A stretch of DNA of 64,000 bases from Flavobacterium sp. 140616W15 (GTDB lineage Bacteria; Bacteroidota; Bacteroidia; Flavobacteriales; Flavobacteriaceae): the NCBI RefSeq assembly GCF_003668995.1, contig NZ_CP033068.1, forward strand, positions 1,860,001-1,924,000. The letters are read 5' to 3'. Numbering within the stretch: position 1 is the stretch's first letter; each line of letters starts with the position of its first letter. Under the pieces are notes generated by a model that was not told the DNA's origin, searched no databases, and saw only the letters and a list, made by a program, of their open reading frames with translations. Positions 43,326 to 51,358 of the stretch are shown here, piece after piece. The position numbers and the translations under genes are program-made.

Positions 43326-44849
43326 ATGAAGAAAGCAGATATACTTATAATTGGTTCAGGAATAGCAGGTTTATTTTTTGCAATAAAAACGGCAAAAAAA
43401 CGCCCTGATTTATCAATTGTAATAATGACAAAAGAAAAAGCGCAAAACTCCAACACCCAAATGGCACAAGGAGGTATTGCAGTTGTTACAGATCATATCG
43501 AGGATAGTTTTGAACAGCACATTCAGGATACCATACAATCAGGTGGAGGACTTTGTGATGAAGAAATCGTAAGAATGGTAATTAACCAAGCACCAGAGCG
43601 ATTAAAAGAGCTTATCGATATTGGCGTTTCTTTTGATAAAGATAAATCAGGAATTTGGAATTTAGGCTTAGAAGGAGGTCATTCGCAACATCGAATCTTA
43701 CATCACAAAGATATATCTGGGGCTGAAATCGAAAAAAAACTAATACATACTATAAACCAACTATCTAATATTACACTATTAGAAAATCATTTGGTTATTG
43801 ATATAAATACCAAAAAAAACAAAGGAAACCCTTCATGTACAGGAGCTTTTTATTGTGATAAAATAAATAATAAAATAAAATACATTCAAGCTAAAACGAT
43901 TGTATTGAGCACAGGAGGATGCGGGCAACTATTTAAAAACACTACAAATCCAGAAATTGCAACAGGAGATGGTATCGCAATAGCATCAAGAGCAGGAGCT
44001 TTAATAAAAGATATACAATACATACAATTTCATCCTACAGCATTATACGAAGGAGACAAAAATCCATTCTTTTTAATTTCAGAAGCAGTAAGGGGTTTTG
44101 GAGCACATATCGTTAATGAAGACGAAAAACGTTTTATATTCAAACATGATACCCGCGGAGAATTAGCAACTAGAGATATTGTTTCGCAAGCTATAAGCGA
44201 AGAAATGGAAACTTCAGAGAAACAACATGTTTATTTAGATTGCCGTCATTTGAATTATGAAGAGTTTTATAACCACTTTCCATCTATTACAGATTATTGC
44301 AATATAATTGGACTAAATCCAAAAACAGATTTAATTCCTATTGTTCCAGTTGCCCATTATCAATGTGGTGGTATAAATGTTAACGAAAATTCAGAAACGA
44401 ATATAAAAAACCTGTACGCCATAGGAGAATGTTCTAGAACAGGATTACATGGCAAAAATAGATTGGCTTCAAACTCATTATTAGAAGCTTTGGTCTTTGC
44501 ACATCAGGCTTCAAATCAAATCGAAAAAACTATCGATGGAGTTTCTTTTTCATCAAAAAAGATCATGTCAGATTTTAATGAACCTCTAATTAATATCCAT
44601 TCTGATAGTTTTATTCGATTGAAGTCTGAATTGCAATCGTTAATGACAATTTATTATACAAATAAAGATACCGATTTCCGAAAACTATTAGATAAAATAG
44701 AGTTGATGAAAATGAAAACAGTCTCATTATTGTATGAAAAACAAAAAATCACAACGCAACTAGTAGAATTTACAAATATGCTTACAGTTGCTAAAATCGT
44801 CATTGAAAGTAATATGCGACATTTTTATGAAAAAAGTGCAAGTTATTAA
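43326..44849 (+). CDS. nadB: L-aspartate oxidase
   Basis: FAD enzyme oxidising L-aspartate to iminoaspartate, the substrate of NadA. The 507-residue protein has the dinucleotide motif ILIIGSGIAGLFFAIKTA (4-21), MAQGGIAVV, EGGHSQHRILHHKDISG, IQFHPTALYEG, DTRGELATRDIVSQAI and HYQCGGINV...YAIGECSRTGLHGKNRLASNSLLEALVFA, the usual succinate dehydrogenase-like and C-terminal helical domains. It is immediately downstream of nadA and ends at a strong bidirectional hairpin. Confidence 0.96.
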   Translation: MKKADILIIGSGIAGLFFAIKTAKKRPDLSIVIMTKEKAQNSNTQMAQGGIAVVTDHIEDSFEQHIQDTIQSGGGLCDEEIVRMVINQAPERLKELIDIGVSFDKDKSGIWNLGLEGGHSQHRILHHKDISGAEIEKKLIHTINQLSNITLLENHLVIDINTKKNKGNPSCTGAFYCDKINNKIKYIQAKTIVLSTGGCGQLFKNTTNPEIATGDGIAIASRAGALIKDIQYIQFHPTALYEGDKNPFFLISEAVRGFGAHIVNEDEKRFIFKHDTRGELATRDIVSQAISEEMETSEKQHVYLDCRHLNYEEFYNHFPSITDYCNIIGLNPKTDLIPIVPVAHYQCGGINVNENSETNIKNLYAIGECSRTGLHGKNRLASNSLLEALVFAHQASNQIEKTIDGVSFSSKKIMSDFNEPLINIHSDSFIRLKSELQSLMTIYYTNKDTDFRKLLDKIELMKMKTVSLLYEKQKITTQLVEFTNMLTVAKIVIESNMRHFYEKSASY

Positions 44850-44859
44850 ACCACTACAA

Positions 44860-44894
44860 AAAAGCCTCTTATGAAATTTTCATAAGAGCCTTTT
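44860..44894. terminator. Bidirectional terminator between nadB and MFS gene
   Basis: Near-perfect palindrome AAAAGCCTCTTATGAAA / TTTCATAAGAGCCTTTT with one mismatch and flanking A and T runs. It serves convergent transcripts. Confidence 0.8.
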
Positions 44895-45017
44895 CTTTTT
44901 TATACTATATCCCAGATTAGTTTAGTCACAGTAATCAGTGTTCACTAACACCAATAATAATCATTTGAGTATTTACTCTCAATAAAAAACCAGTATGCAA
45001 AAATAAGTATTCAGTTT

Positions 45018-45088
45018 TCATTTCACATCTCACATCCTACATTTCACATCCTACATTTCACATTCCACATTCCACATTCCACATCTCA
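45018..45088. repeat. Degenerate tandem repeat of CATTTCACATCCTA-like units
   Basis: Repeated CATTTCACAT(C/T)C(T/C)AC and CATTCCA units fill about 70 bp just beyond the end of the MFS gene. The motif resembles the reverse complement of the GAGATGTAAACTGT copies near 11555-11590, so both may belong to one low-complexity family. Confidence 0.7.
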
Positions 45089-45091
45089 CCC

Positions 45092-46345
45092 TTAACTTTT
45101 CACTGCCCCAGCCTTTTCTTTCGATTTAACAAGTTGATTCACTCTCCAAATAAAAAATATAGAAAAAAGAGAAACAACTGAAATTACATATCCCAGGATA
45201 TCATAATTTTCTAATGGAGAAGTTTTGGTTTCCTGATGAACAATTAATCCTGCACAAACAGCAGCAATACCACCAGCGATTTGTTGCATCGAAGAAGTAA
45301 TCGACATATAAGCACCACGATCTTTCATTTCAGGGATACCCGTATTAAGAGTCGTTGCAGGAACCATACGGCTCATAATTCCCATAAACATAATCATAGT
45401 AAGACCAACAATCTGCCATAGAGGAACAGGACCAAGATTAGTATAAATTATGATGATAACAATCGTCAATAAAGATCCCGCAGTAAACAACCAAAACTTG
45501 TTAACCTTATCGCTTAATTTTCCAATAATAGGCATGATGAAAAGTACCGAAAGTCCGGTATAGAAAAACACCATTGGCAAATCTAATTGGCTTATTTTTA
45601 TATTATTTACTAGAAAAGCACTACCGAAAGGCTGTAACATAAAACCACCTATAGATAAGAACGCAATAGCCATAAAACCAACTTGATAGTCTTTATTACT
45701 TAAAGTATGCCATAAATGTAAAAAAGGGCTTTTATCCGATTGTAACTCGAGGTGTTTCACTACAGGTTTCATCTTGATTACAATTGTAACAAGGATAAGA
45801 ATTCCTAATCCAGCAATCATTAAAAAAGACGAATGCCAGCCCCAATGATTTGCAAAATAAATCCCTAACGGAATCCCCAAAATCTGACTTGATGCAAATG
45901 CCATTTGTATGAATCCCATCACACGGCCTCGCTGATGAATCACAAATAAATCGGTTACAATAGCCAATGATACCGAACCAATAACACCGCCAAAAAGACC
46001 AGTTACAATTCTGGCTGCAAGTAACAAAGCATAATTCGTTGCCAAGGCACAACATACAGTACCGATAATAAAACCTGTATAAAAGAAAATCAGCAATTTT
46101 TTTCGGTCAAATTTATCTGCAAAACCCGCTGCAAGCAATCCTGATATACCTGCACTGAATGCATAAGCAGAAACAGTCAACCCAAAATTTGCAGTAGTCA
46201 TATCTAGTTTTTTCATCAGTATATCCCCTAGAGGAGAGATAACCATAAAATCTAAGATTACCGTAAATTGTAAAAGTGCCAATAAGACAATAATGTATTT
46301 TTGATAAGAAGAAAATGGGGGGATTTCTAATTTTGTTTTTTCCAT
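45092..46345 (-). CDS. MFS transporter (DHA1/arabinose-efflux-like)
   Basis: A membrane exporter of about 417 residues with twelve predicted segments: LLALLQFTVILDFMVISPLGDIL at the start, AGFADKFDRKKLLIFFYTGF (loop 2-3 motif), ARIVTGLFGGVIGSVSLAIV and GIPEMKDRGAYMSITSSMQQI. The frame is open to 46384, but a start there would overlap the preceding small gene; the ATG at 46345 (MEKTKLEIPP) fits better and leaves 20 bp between them. It is third in a unit led by a TetR regulator, which suggests inducible efflux of an unknown compound. Confidence 0.88.
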   Translation of the reverse strand: MEKTKLEIPPFSSYQKYIIVLLALLQFTVILDFMVISPLGDILMKKLDMTTANFGLTVSAYAFSAGISGLLAAGFADKFDRKKLLIFFYTGFIIGTVCCALATNYALLLAARIVTGLFGGVIGSVSLAIVTDLFVIHQRGRVMGFIQMAFASSQILGIPLGIYFANHWGWHSSFLMIAGLGILILVTIVIKMKPVVKHLELQSDKSPFLHLWHTLSNKDYQVGFMAIAFLSIGGFMLQPFGSAFLVNNIKISQLDLPMVFFYTGLSVLFIMPIIGKLSDKVNKFWLFTAGSLLTIVIIIIYTNLGPVPLWQIVGLTMIMFMGIMSRMVPATTLNTGIPEMKDRGAYMSITSSMQQIAGGIAAVCAGLIVHQETKTSPLENYDILGYVISVVSLFSIFFIWRVNQLVKSKEKAGAVKS

Positions 46346-46365
46346 TTTGATGATTGTATTTTTTA

Positions 46366-46593
46366 TTAATTTAATTCTTGGCATTCATGTCCAAGACCAT
46401 TTATAATATTGATTATCGTTTCGGCAGTAAGGGATTCCGAAACAATGCGTAATACGCAATCTACATCTTCAGTATCGATGCTCCATTGCAGAATATTTAC
46501 ATGATTATTTAGCGTTTTAGTCACTTCACAATCAGTACATAGTTGTTCTATGTTTGTTTTAAAAATATAGATTTTATCTAAATCTGTTTCCAT
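46366..46593 (-). CDS. Small HMA-like ferredoxin-fold protein with CTDC motif
   Basis: A 75-residue protein with a predicted beta-alpha-beta-beta-alpha-beta pattern (KIYIFKTNIEQL ... ILQWSIDTEDVDCVLRIVS ... ETIINIINGLGHECQEL), like heavy-metal-associated domains. Cys19-x2-Cys22 (LCTDC) lies where the metal-binding CxxC of HMA proteins sits, plus further Cys residues. It could bind a metal or be a degenerate structural homologue; Bacteroidota have many such small proteins without known function. It is encoded between TetR and MFS genes, 10 bp from one and 20 from the other. Confidence 0.7.
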   Translation of the reverse strand: METDLDKIYIFKTNIEQLCTDCEVTKTLNNHVNILQWSIDTEDVDCVLRIVSESLTAETIINIINGLGHECQELN

Positions 46594-46602
46594 AGTGTTA
46601 TT

Positions 46603-47199
46603 TTATGGTTTTAATGCTCTTATTGAGGCCTGAAAGGCTTCTTTCATCATTTCTTGAGTAAGTTTAAATGGCTTTCCTCCCATGCTTTTCCCTTCATTAT
46701 GAAAATTAAGTAACGTATATAAAGGGCCGTAGGCAATGCTCCAAAAAACTTCAAATTGCATCTCAACTATTTCTTTATTTTGCAATGCATTAGTGATAAA
46801 TTGTTTCATGATTATTCTAAAATCAGAAAATTTGGTAGTAGAATTTAATATATCCTCAGCATGTGGAGATTGCTTTATCACTTCAAAAAAAGCTACTTTC
46901 TTAGGATGCTTAAATGTAAAAGCCGCACGATTCTGCCATTGAATCCATAAACCTTCCTCAAAACTCATATCAGGCGAAAAATTCTCTATGGTGGATGTAA
47001 AGAATTCTATCGCAATTTCTGCCCCAATTTTTTTAATCAAATCATCTTTATCTTTGTAATAAATATAGAGTGTCGCTACAGAGATTTTGCACGCTTTTGC
47101 TAACTTATTCATACTAAAGCCCTGAAAGCCATCCTGAACAATTAACTCAATCGCATTAGTAACAACTAACTTCTCTTTGTCTATATCTCTTACTCTCAT
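46603..47199 (-). CDS. TetR/AcrR-family regulator
   Basis: A 198-residue regulator. The TetR helix-turn-helix is at residues 8-55 (VVTNAIELIVQDGFQGFSMNKLAKACKI... ATLYIYYKDKDDLIKKIGAEI) with an all-helical C-terminal ligand domain (WIQWQNRAAFTFKHPKKVAFF). It is first in a three-gene minus-strand unit with the small HMA-like protein and an MFS exporter, so it probably represses its own unit. A TATATTTG box (minus strand, 47216-47223) lies 17 bp upstream, giving a very short leader. I saw no clear palindrome. Confidence 0.9.
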   Translation of the reverse strand: MRVRDIDKEKLVVTNAIELIVQDGFQGFSMNKLAKACKISVATLYIYYKDKDDLIKKIGAEIAIEFFTSTIENFSPDMSFEEGLWIQWQNRAAFTFKHPKKVAFFEVIKQSPHAEDILNSTTKFSDFRIIMKQFITNALQNKEIVEMQFEVFWSIAYGPLYTLLNFHNEGKSMGGKPFKLTQEMMKEAFQASIRALKP

Positions 47200-47623
47200 T
47201 ATTACAAATTTTTAGCAAATATAAAACAATAAGTGAATGAACGCTCTTTTATTAATTATTTTTTTATTTATGCTTAAAAATTAACTGTAAAGGGCACAAA
47301 GTTTAAAGCTATGGCTAAAAAGTTTTCACCATTAAGGCATTAAGTTTCATTAAGGATAAAACGTAACTTTCTTAATCTCTTAATGGTGAAAAAAATCTTT
47401 CTAATCTTTTTAATCTGTGGTAAAAAACAAGGACTAAACTTAATTTTTCTTTATTTCTTAATGGTAAAAAATTATTTAACTCGCAGTTAAATAAAACTTC
47501 AAGTCTAAATTTCTTAGCACCTCAGAACCTTTGTCACTTAGAACCTTAAAAAAAACTGGACCATAAGCAAAACTTGAAACTGGATTACTATCATGATCCA
47601 CACCTACTTACCTTTGCATAATT
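47200..47623. repeat. Spacer with ACCATTAAG/CTTAATGGT inverted repeats
   Basis: TTTTCACCATTAAG (47323-47336) is inverted as CTTAATGGTGAAAA (47379-47392), and another CTTAATGGT copy is near 47458. The right end has a TACCTTTG box (47609-47616) only 7 bp before the yggS ATG. No gene is visible. Confidence 0.6.
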
Positions 47624-48355
47624 ATGAAAGACACGATAATTTCAAATTTAAAACAGATTCATGACCGCATTGAGAATGCTTGTATATTATCAGGCAGGAA
47701 CAAATCGGATGTGCAATTGCTATTGGCTACCAAAACTGTTCCTGCTGACAACATACGCATAGCAATAGAAGCAGGTGAAACTCTGATAGGCGAAAATAAA
47801 ATGCAGGAATTACGAGATAAAGATTCCGTATTAAAAGAATTGCATATCGAACGTCATTTTATAGGCCATCTGCAAACCAATAAAATAAAAGATGTCCTAA
47901 AATATGCAACTTGTATTCAGTCTTTAGACAGGCTTAGTTTAGCTCACGAATTAGACAAGCAATTACAAAAGCAAGGAAAAAACATAGATGTATTTGTACA
48001 AGTAAATACTTCGTATGAGGAAAGTAAATTCGGACTTGCCCCAAATGATGTCATTCCGTTTATCAAAGAAATTAAAAAATACGACAGACTGAAAATTAAA
48101 GGTTTAATGACAATTGGGTTGCTAGATGTACAAAAAGAAAAAATGCAGCCTTCACTCCGATTATTACGAGAAATAAGAGATACTATTTATGCTGAAGGAA
48201 TAGAAAATCAGACTAAATTACTACTTTCTATGGGAATGTCACAAGATCTGGAACTAGCTATAGCCGAAGGTTCTAATATAGTACGAATAGGCACATCGAT
48301 TTTTGGCAACCGCTTTTTAGGAAAAGAAATCTGGAATGAGAATATTGCAGAATAA
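47624..48355 (+). CDS. yggS: YggS-family PLP homeostasis protein
   Basis: Pyridoxal-phosphate-binding protein thought to keep free PLP and amino-acid pools in balance; not a classical enzyme. The 243-residue alanine-racemase-N fold has PLP Lys37 in LLATKTVPAD, GENKMQEL, RHFIGHLQTNKIK, VNTSYEESKFGL, IKGLMTIG, LSMGMSQDLELAIAEGSNIVRIGTSIFG. Length and motifs are complete. Its -7 box is only 7 bp from the ATG, so the transcript may be nearly leaderless. It is followed after 28 bp by the AAA ATPase gene, which has its own TAATTTTG box (48360-48367). Confidence 0.93.
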   Translation: MKDTIISNLKQIHDRIENACILSGRNKSDVQLLLATKTVPADNIRIAIEAGETLIGENKMQELRDKDSVLKELHIERHFIGHLQTNKIKDVLKYATCIQSLDRLSLAHELDKQLQKQGKNIDVFVQVNTSYEESKFGLAPNDVIPFIKEIKKYDRLKIKGLMTIGLLDVQKEKMQPSLRLLREIRDTIYAEGIENQTKLLLSMGMSQDLELAIAEGSNIVRIGTSIFGNRFLGKEIWNENIAE

Positions 48356-48383
48356 ACCATAATTTTGCATCAAATAAAATCAG

Positions 48384-49091
48384 ATGAATCTATACGAACT
48401 TACCGTAAACGATACCGAAAAAGTAGCTTTAAATGACTTGCTTTTTAGCGAAGAAAACAAAGTAGCTTTGTCACAAACCATAAAAGAACATCAATATATT
48501 GATGAACTAAGAAAATACAACCTTAAAGTAGATAATAAAATATTTTTATACGGGCATACAGGTTGCGGAAAAACAACCACAGCAAAAGCGATTGCAACTG
48601 CTTTGAATAAAAATATCGTAATAATAAATCTAAGCACATTAATTAATGCCCGAATTGGAGAAACTTCCAGAAATGTAAAGGCAATATTTGATAAGGCCAT
48701 TCGCGAAAAAGCTGTTTTATTCTTAGATGAATTTGACCAAATAGGAAAAAGTCGAGAAAGTGACGATAAGGATGTTGGCGAAATGCGCAGGCTTGTAAAC
48801 ACAATCATTCAGTTAATTGATTATTTTCCAGATGATAGTCTATTGATATGTGCAACAAACCATTATAATATCATAGACACTGCATTATTGAGAAGATTTC
48901 AGATACGATTGAAATTTGAAATGCCTGATGAAAAACAATTGGATTTATATTATGATAAATTACTAGTAACATTTCCTGTACATCTGCAAGATATTCAACG
49001 TAAGTATCAAATCTCTTATGCCGAAGCCAAAGATTACATCCATACTACAATGAAAAAACAAATCATTGAAGAATTAGAACTCCAAAAATAA
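48384..49091 (+). CDS. Small AAA-family ATPase
   Basis: A 235-residue single-domain ATPase: short N-terminal helical part, Walker A GHTGCGKT (57-64), Walker B VLFLDEFD (111-118), sensor-1 Asn in ICATNHY and the arginine-rich ALLRRFQIRLKFEMP second-region motif. It resembles AAA proteins of the FtsH/SpoVK/YjoB type but has no attached protease, membrane or substrate-binding domain. Partners are not evident; the neighbours are yggS and a spacer. A plasmid or toxin-like context is not seen. Function unknown. Confidence 0.85.
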   Translation: MNLYELTVNDTEKVALNDLLFSEENKVALSQTIKEHQYIDELRKYNLKVDNKIFLYGHTGCGKTTTAKAIATALNKNIVIINLSTLINARIGETSRNVKAIFDKAIREKAVLFLDEFDQIGKSRESDDKDVGEMRRLVNTIIQLIDYFPDDSLLICATNHYNIIDTALLRRFQIRLKFEMPDEKQLDLYYDKLLVTFPVHLQDIQRKYQISYAEAKDYIHTTMKKQIIEELELQK

Positions 49092-49451
49092 TTTTAACCA
49101 CATAAGTGATATAAGTAAACACCAATTGCACGAATTCATACTAATTGATTGGTGCAAATTTGTATTTATTTCTTTTCAATAAAGCTCCCCTATCCTGCAA
49201 GGCCTTTTTTAAACCTCGCAGGTCTAATTATATCTACAAAAAACAAGGCAACAAATTTCGCGTTGTTTTCCTTAAGAGGTTTTTGATACCAATAAAATCT
49301 TAAAATAATTATGACAATACAATTCAAATCTACAAGATTTAAAACCCATTAAAACTTCAAAAAGGCTTTAAATACCCCATATAACACTGACTTACAACAA
49401 GTTTTCACACTATTCCCTATCATAAAATTTTCCTAAATACTTTTTCTAATA
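49092..49451. other. Gene-free spacer between the AAA ATPase and arsR
   Basis: Contains a hairpin of CCTGCAAGG (49195-49203) with CCTCGCAGG (49215-49223), one mismatch, possibly a terminator or dispersed repeat. I see nothing else until the arsR promoter. Confidence 0.5.
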
Positions 49452-49481
49452 TTGACATATCGGAAAAAGTCGATATATTTG
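49452..49481 (+). promoter_or_regulatory. arsR promoter with overlapping ATATCG...CGATAT operator
   Basis: TTG (49452-49454), a 19-bp spacer and TATATTTG (49474-49481) form a full promoter. The inverted repeat ATATCG (49457-49462) / CGATAT (49471-49476) overlaps the spacer and -7 box, so the repressor would occlude polymerase. A third ATATCG lies inside the gene (49493-49498). The ATG is only 4 bp after the -7 box, which implies a leaderless mRNA. Confidence 0.75.
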
Positions 49482-49485
49482 CACT

Positions 49486-49785
49486 ATGGAACATATCGAA
49501 ATATTTAAAGCATTATCAAACAAGTCCCGACTACTTATGTTGGAATGGCTAAAAGAACCCGAAATTAACTTTCCGAAGCAACAATCTTGTGGCTTTGAGC
49601 ATGGTGTATGCGTGGGAGAAATACAAGCCAAATCAGGACTTACACAATCGACTGTTTCTGAATATTTATCCATTCTTCAACGTGCAGGATTCATAGAATC
49701 AACTCGTGTCGGACAATGGACCTATTACAGACGCAATGAAAAAGCATTTGTAGAACTAAGCAAAATAATTGAATCGAATTTATAA
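49486..49785 (+). CDS. ArsR-family winged-helix regulator
   Basis: A 99-residue repressor-type protein. The winged helix covers residues 5-90 (IFKALSNKSRLLMLEWLKEPE, VGEIQAKSGLTQSTVSEYLSILQRAGFIESTRVGQWTYYRR). Cys35, His39 and Cys42 (SCGFEHGVC) lie in the loop before the recognition region and could bind a metal or react with electrophiles. It is followed after 11 bp by an old yellow enzyme gene, so an electrophile- or enone-responsive switch is plausible. Its own promoter carries an overlapping inverted repeat, consistent with autorepression. Confidence 0.9.
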   Translation: MEHIEIFKALSNKSRLLMLEWLKEPEINFPKQQSCGFEHGVCVGEIQAKSGLTQSTVSEYLSILQRAGFIESTRVGQWTYYRRNEKAFVELSKIIESNL

Positions 49786-49796
49786 AAAGAATTAAT

Positions 49797-50903
49797 ATGA
49801 GTACAGATAGTTTATTTACGCCTTTTAAATTAAAGACGTTAGATATTAAAAATAGAATTGTAATGGCGCCTATGACGCGTTCATTTTCTCCTAACGGAAT
49901 TCCTACTGACGAAGTAGCAAAATATTATCAAAAAAGAGCCGAAGGTGAAGTTGGCTTAATTTTATCGGAAGGGACTGTTATAAACAGACCTTCATCATCA
50001 AATGATGCCAACGTGCCTCACTTTTATGGGGATGAAGCATTAGCTGGATGGAAAAAAGTAATCGATGGTGTTCATGCCGCTGATGGAAAAATGGGGCCAC
50101 AAATTTGGCATATGGGTATCATGGATAATCATCATTCAGGATGGGTACCACCTGTACCATTTGAAGGACCATCAGGATTAAACCGACCAGGTTTTAGCAA
50201 TGGTAATACGATGACCACAAAAGATATCGAAGATACTATCCTTGCATATGGACAAGCAGCTGCCGATGCCAAAAGATTAGGTTTTGACTGTGTTGAAATA
50301 CACGGAGCACACGATTATCTTATCGACCAGTTTTTCTGGGATGCAACAAATCACAGAACCGATGCTTACGGAGGTAAAACACTTGCAGAACGTACTCGTT
50401 TTGCTGTAGAAGTTATCAAAGAAGTAAGAAAACAAGTAGGAGAAGATTTTGCAATAATCATCAGACTTTCACAATTTAAACCAGCTGATTACACGTATAA
50501 ATTAGCTAAAAATGCTCTAGAAATGGAAGCTTGGCTTGCTCCTTTAGTAGATGCTGGTGTAGATATTTTACATTGTTCACAACGTCGTTTCTGGGAACCA
50601 GAATTTGAAGGTAGTGATTTAAACTTTGCTGGATGGGCAAAAAAAATAACAGGAATACCAACAATTACAGTAGGTTCAGTTGGACTTTCAAGTGATTTCT
50701 TTGGTGCATTTGCAGGCGAAAGCTCTCAACCAACATCTCTAGACGAATTAACTAGACGCATGGATAGAGGTGATTTTGATCTTGTAGCAGTTGGAAGACC
50801 TTTGCTTTCAGATCCAAATTGGGTTGCCAAAATAAAACATGGAAAAACCGAAGATCTAAAAGGTTTTACTAAAGAAGCTTTAGGCCAATTGGTTATTGAA
50901 TAA
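49797..50903 (+). CDS. Old yellow enzyme family NADH:flavin oxidoreductase
   Basis: FMN-dependent ene-reductase acting on activated alkenes, nitro-esters or quinones. The 368-residue TIM barrel has FTPFKLKTLDIKNRIVMAPMTRS (FMN site), GLILSEGTVI, QIWHMGI, VEIHGAHDYLIDQFFWDATNHRTDAYGG (His-x2-His-like substrate site and the family signature) and LVAVGRPLLSDPNW (FMN phosphate). It is co-transcribed with arsR (11 bp gap) and followed by a terminator. The natural substrate is unknown; detoxification of electrophiles is the usual role. Confidence 0.92.
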   Translation: MSTDSLFTPFKLKTLDIKNRIVMAPMTRSFSPNGIPTDEVAKYYQKRAEGEVGLILSEGTVINRPSSSNDANVPHFYGDEALAGWKKVIDGVHAADGKMGPQIWHMGIMDNHHSGWVPPVPFEGPSGLNRPGFSNGNTMTTKDIEDTILAYGQAAADAKRLGFDCVEIHGAHDYLIDQFFWDATNHRTDAYGGKTLAERTRFAVEVIKEVRKQVGEDFAIIIRLSQFKPADYTYKLAKNALEMEAWLAPLVDAGVDILHCSQRRFWEPEFEGSDLNFAGWAKKITGIPTITVGSVGLSSDFFGAFAGESSQPTSLDELTRRMDRGDFDLVAVGRPLLSDPNWVAKIKHGKTEDLKGFTKEALGQLVIE

Positions 50904-50931
50904 ATATAGAAACCTGTACACGTTTCTTAAG

Positions 50932-50969
50932 AAAGCTGATTACTTTCACCCATTTAAGTAATCAGCTTT
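50932..50969 (+). terminator. Terminator after the old yellow enzyme gene
   Basis: AAAGCTGATTACTT (50932-50945) pairs with AAGTAATCAGCTTT (50956-50969), a perfect 14-bp stem with a 10-nt loop and downstream T-rich tract. Confidence 0.85.
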
Positions 50970-51080
50970 TATCTTTTTTGAGATACTGAGAGACTAAGGT
51001 TCTAAGAAATTGAGTATAAAAATCTTATTTAACCATAAATTAAATGATTTTTCACCATTAAGAAATAAAGAAAGATTAAG

Positions 51081-51160
51081 CTTAATCCTTAATGAAACTT
51101 AATGCCTTTATGGTAAAACTTTTTTAACCTACAGCTTAAAAACTTTGCATACTTTGCGTA
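51081..51160. repeat. 80-bp direct repeat, copy 1
   Basis: Begins CTTAATCCTTAATGAAAC and ends ACTTTGCGTA. It recurs at 51215-51294 with only two or three differences. It mixes the CTTAATGG-type and CTTTGCGTAAA-type dispersed motifs and lies in the gene-free 50970-51358 spacer. Confidence 0.85.
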
Positions 51161-51214
51161 AACCCTTGCGCCCTTTGCGGTTAAATTTAACCATTCAAAA
51201 TAAAGAAAACTAGG

Positions 51215-51294
51215 CTTTATCCTTAATGAAACTTAATACCTTTATGGTAAAACTTTTTTAACCTACAGCTTAAAAACTTTGCATACTTTGCGTA
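51215..51294. repeat. 80-bp direct repeat, copy 2
   Basis: Second copy, offset 134 bp, ending directly before the palindrome CCGATAGCTATCGG (51297-51310). The near identity suggests recent tandem duplication of a repeat unit. Confidence 0.85.
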
Positions 51295-51358
51295 TCCCGA
51301 TAGCTATCGGAACTGCATCCTTAGGTTAAACGTAACAAAAATATTAAAATAAAACACC

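Noticed and set aside
44860..45088. Possible CRISPR-like array (CACAT-type repeats)
   Set aside because: Units are short, degenerate and directly joined, with no spacers of regular length and no cas genes in the window.
45732..46055. Minus-strand 107-codon frame within the MFS gene
   Set aside because: Alternative frame of the same strand inside a clear membrane-transporter gene; no start signal or family match.
48384..49785. Possible defence island around the AAA ATPase and ArsR
   Set aside because: No nuclease, toxin, reverse transcriptase or other defence partner is nearby; the neighbours are housekeeping or redox genes.
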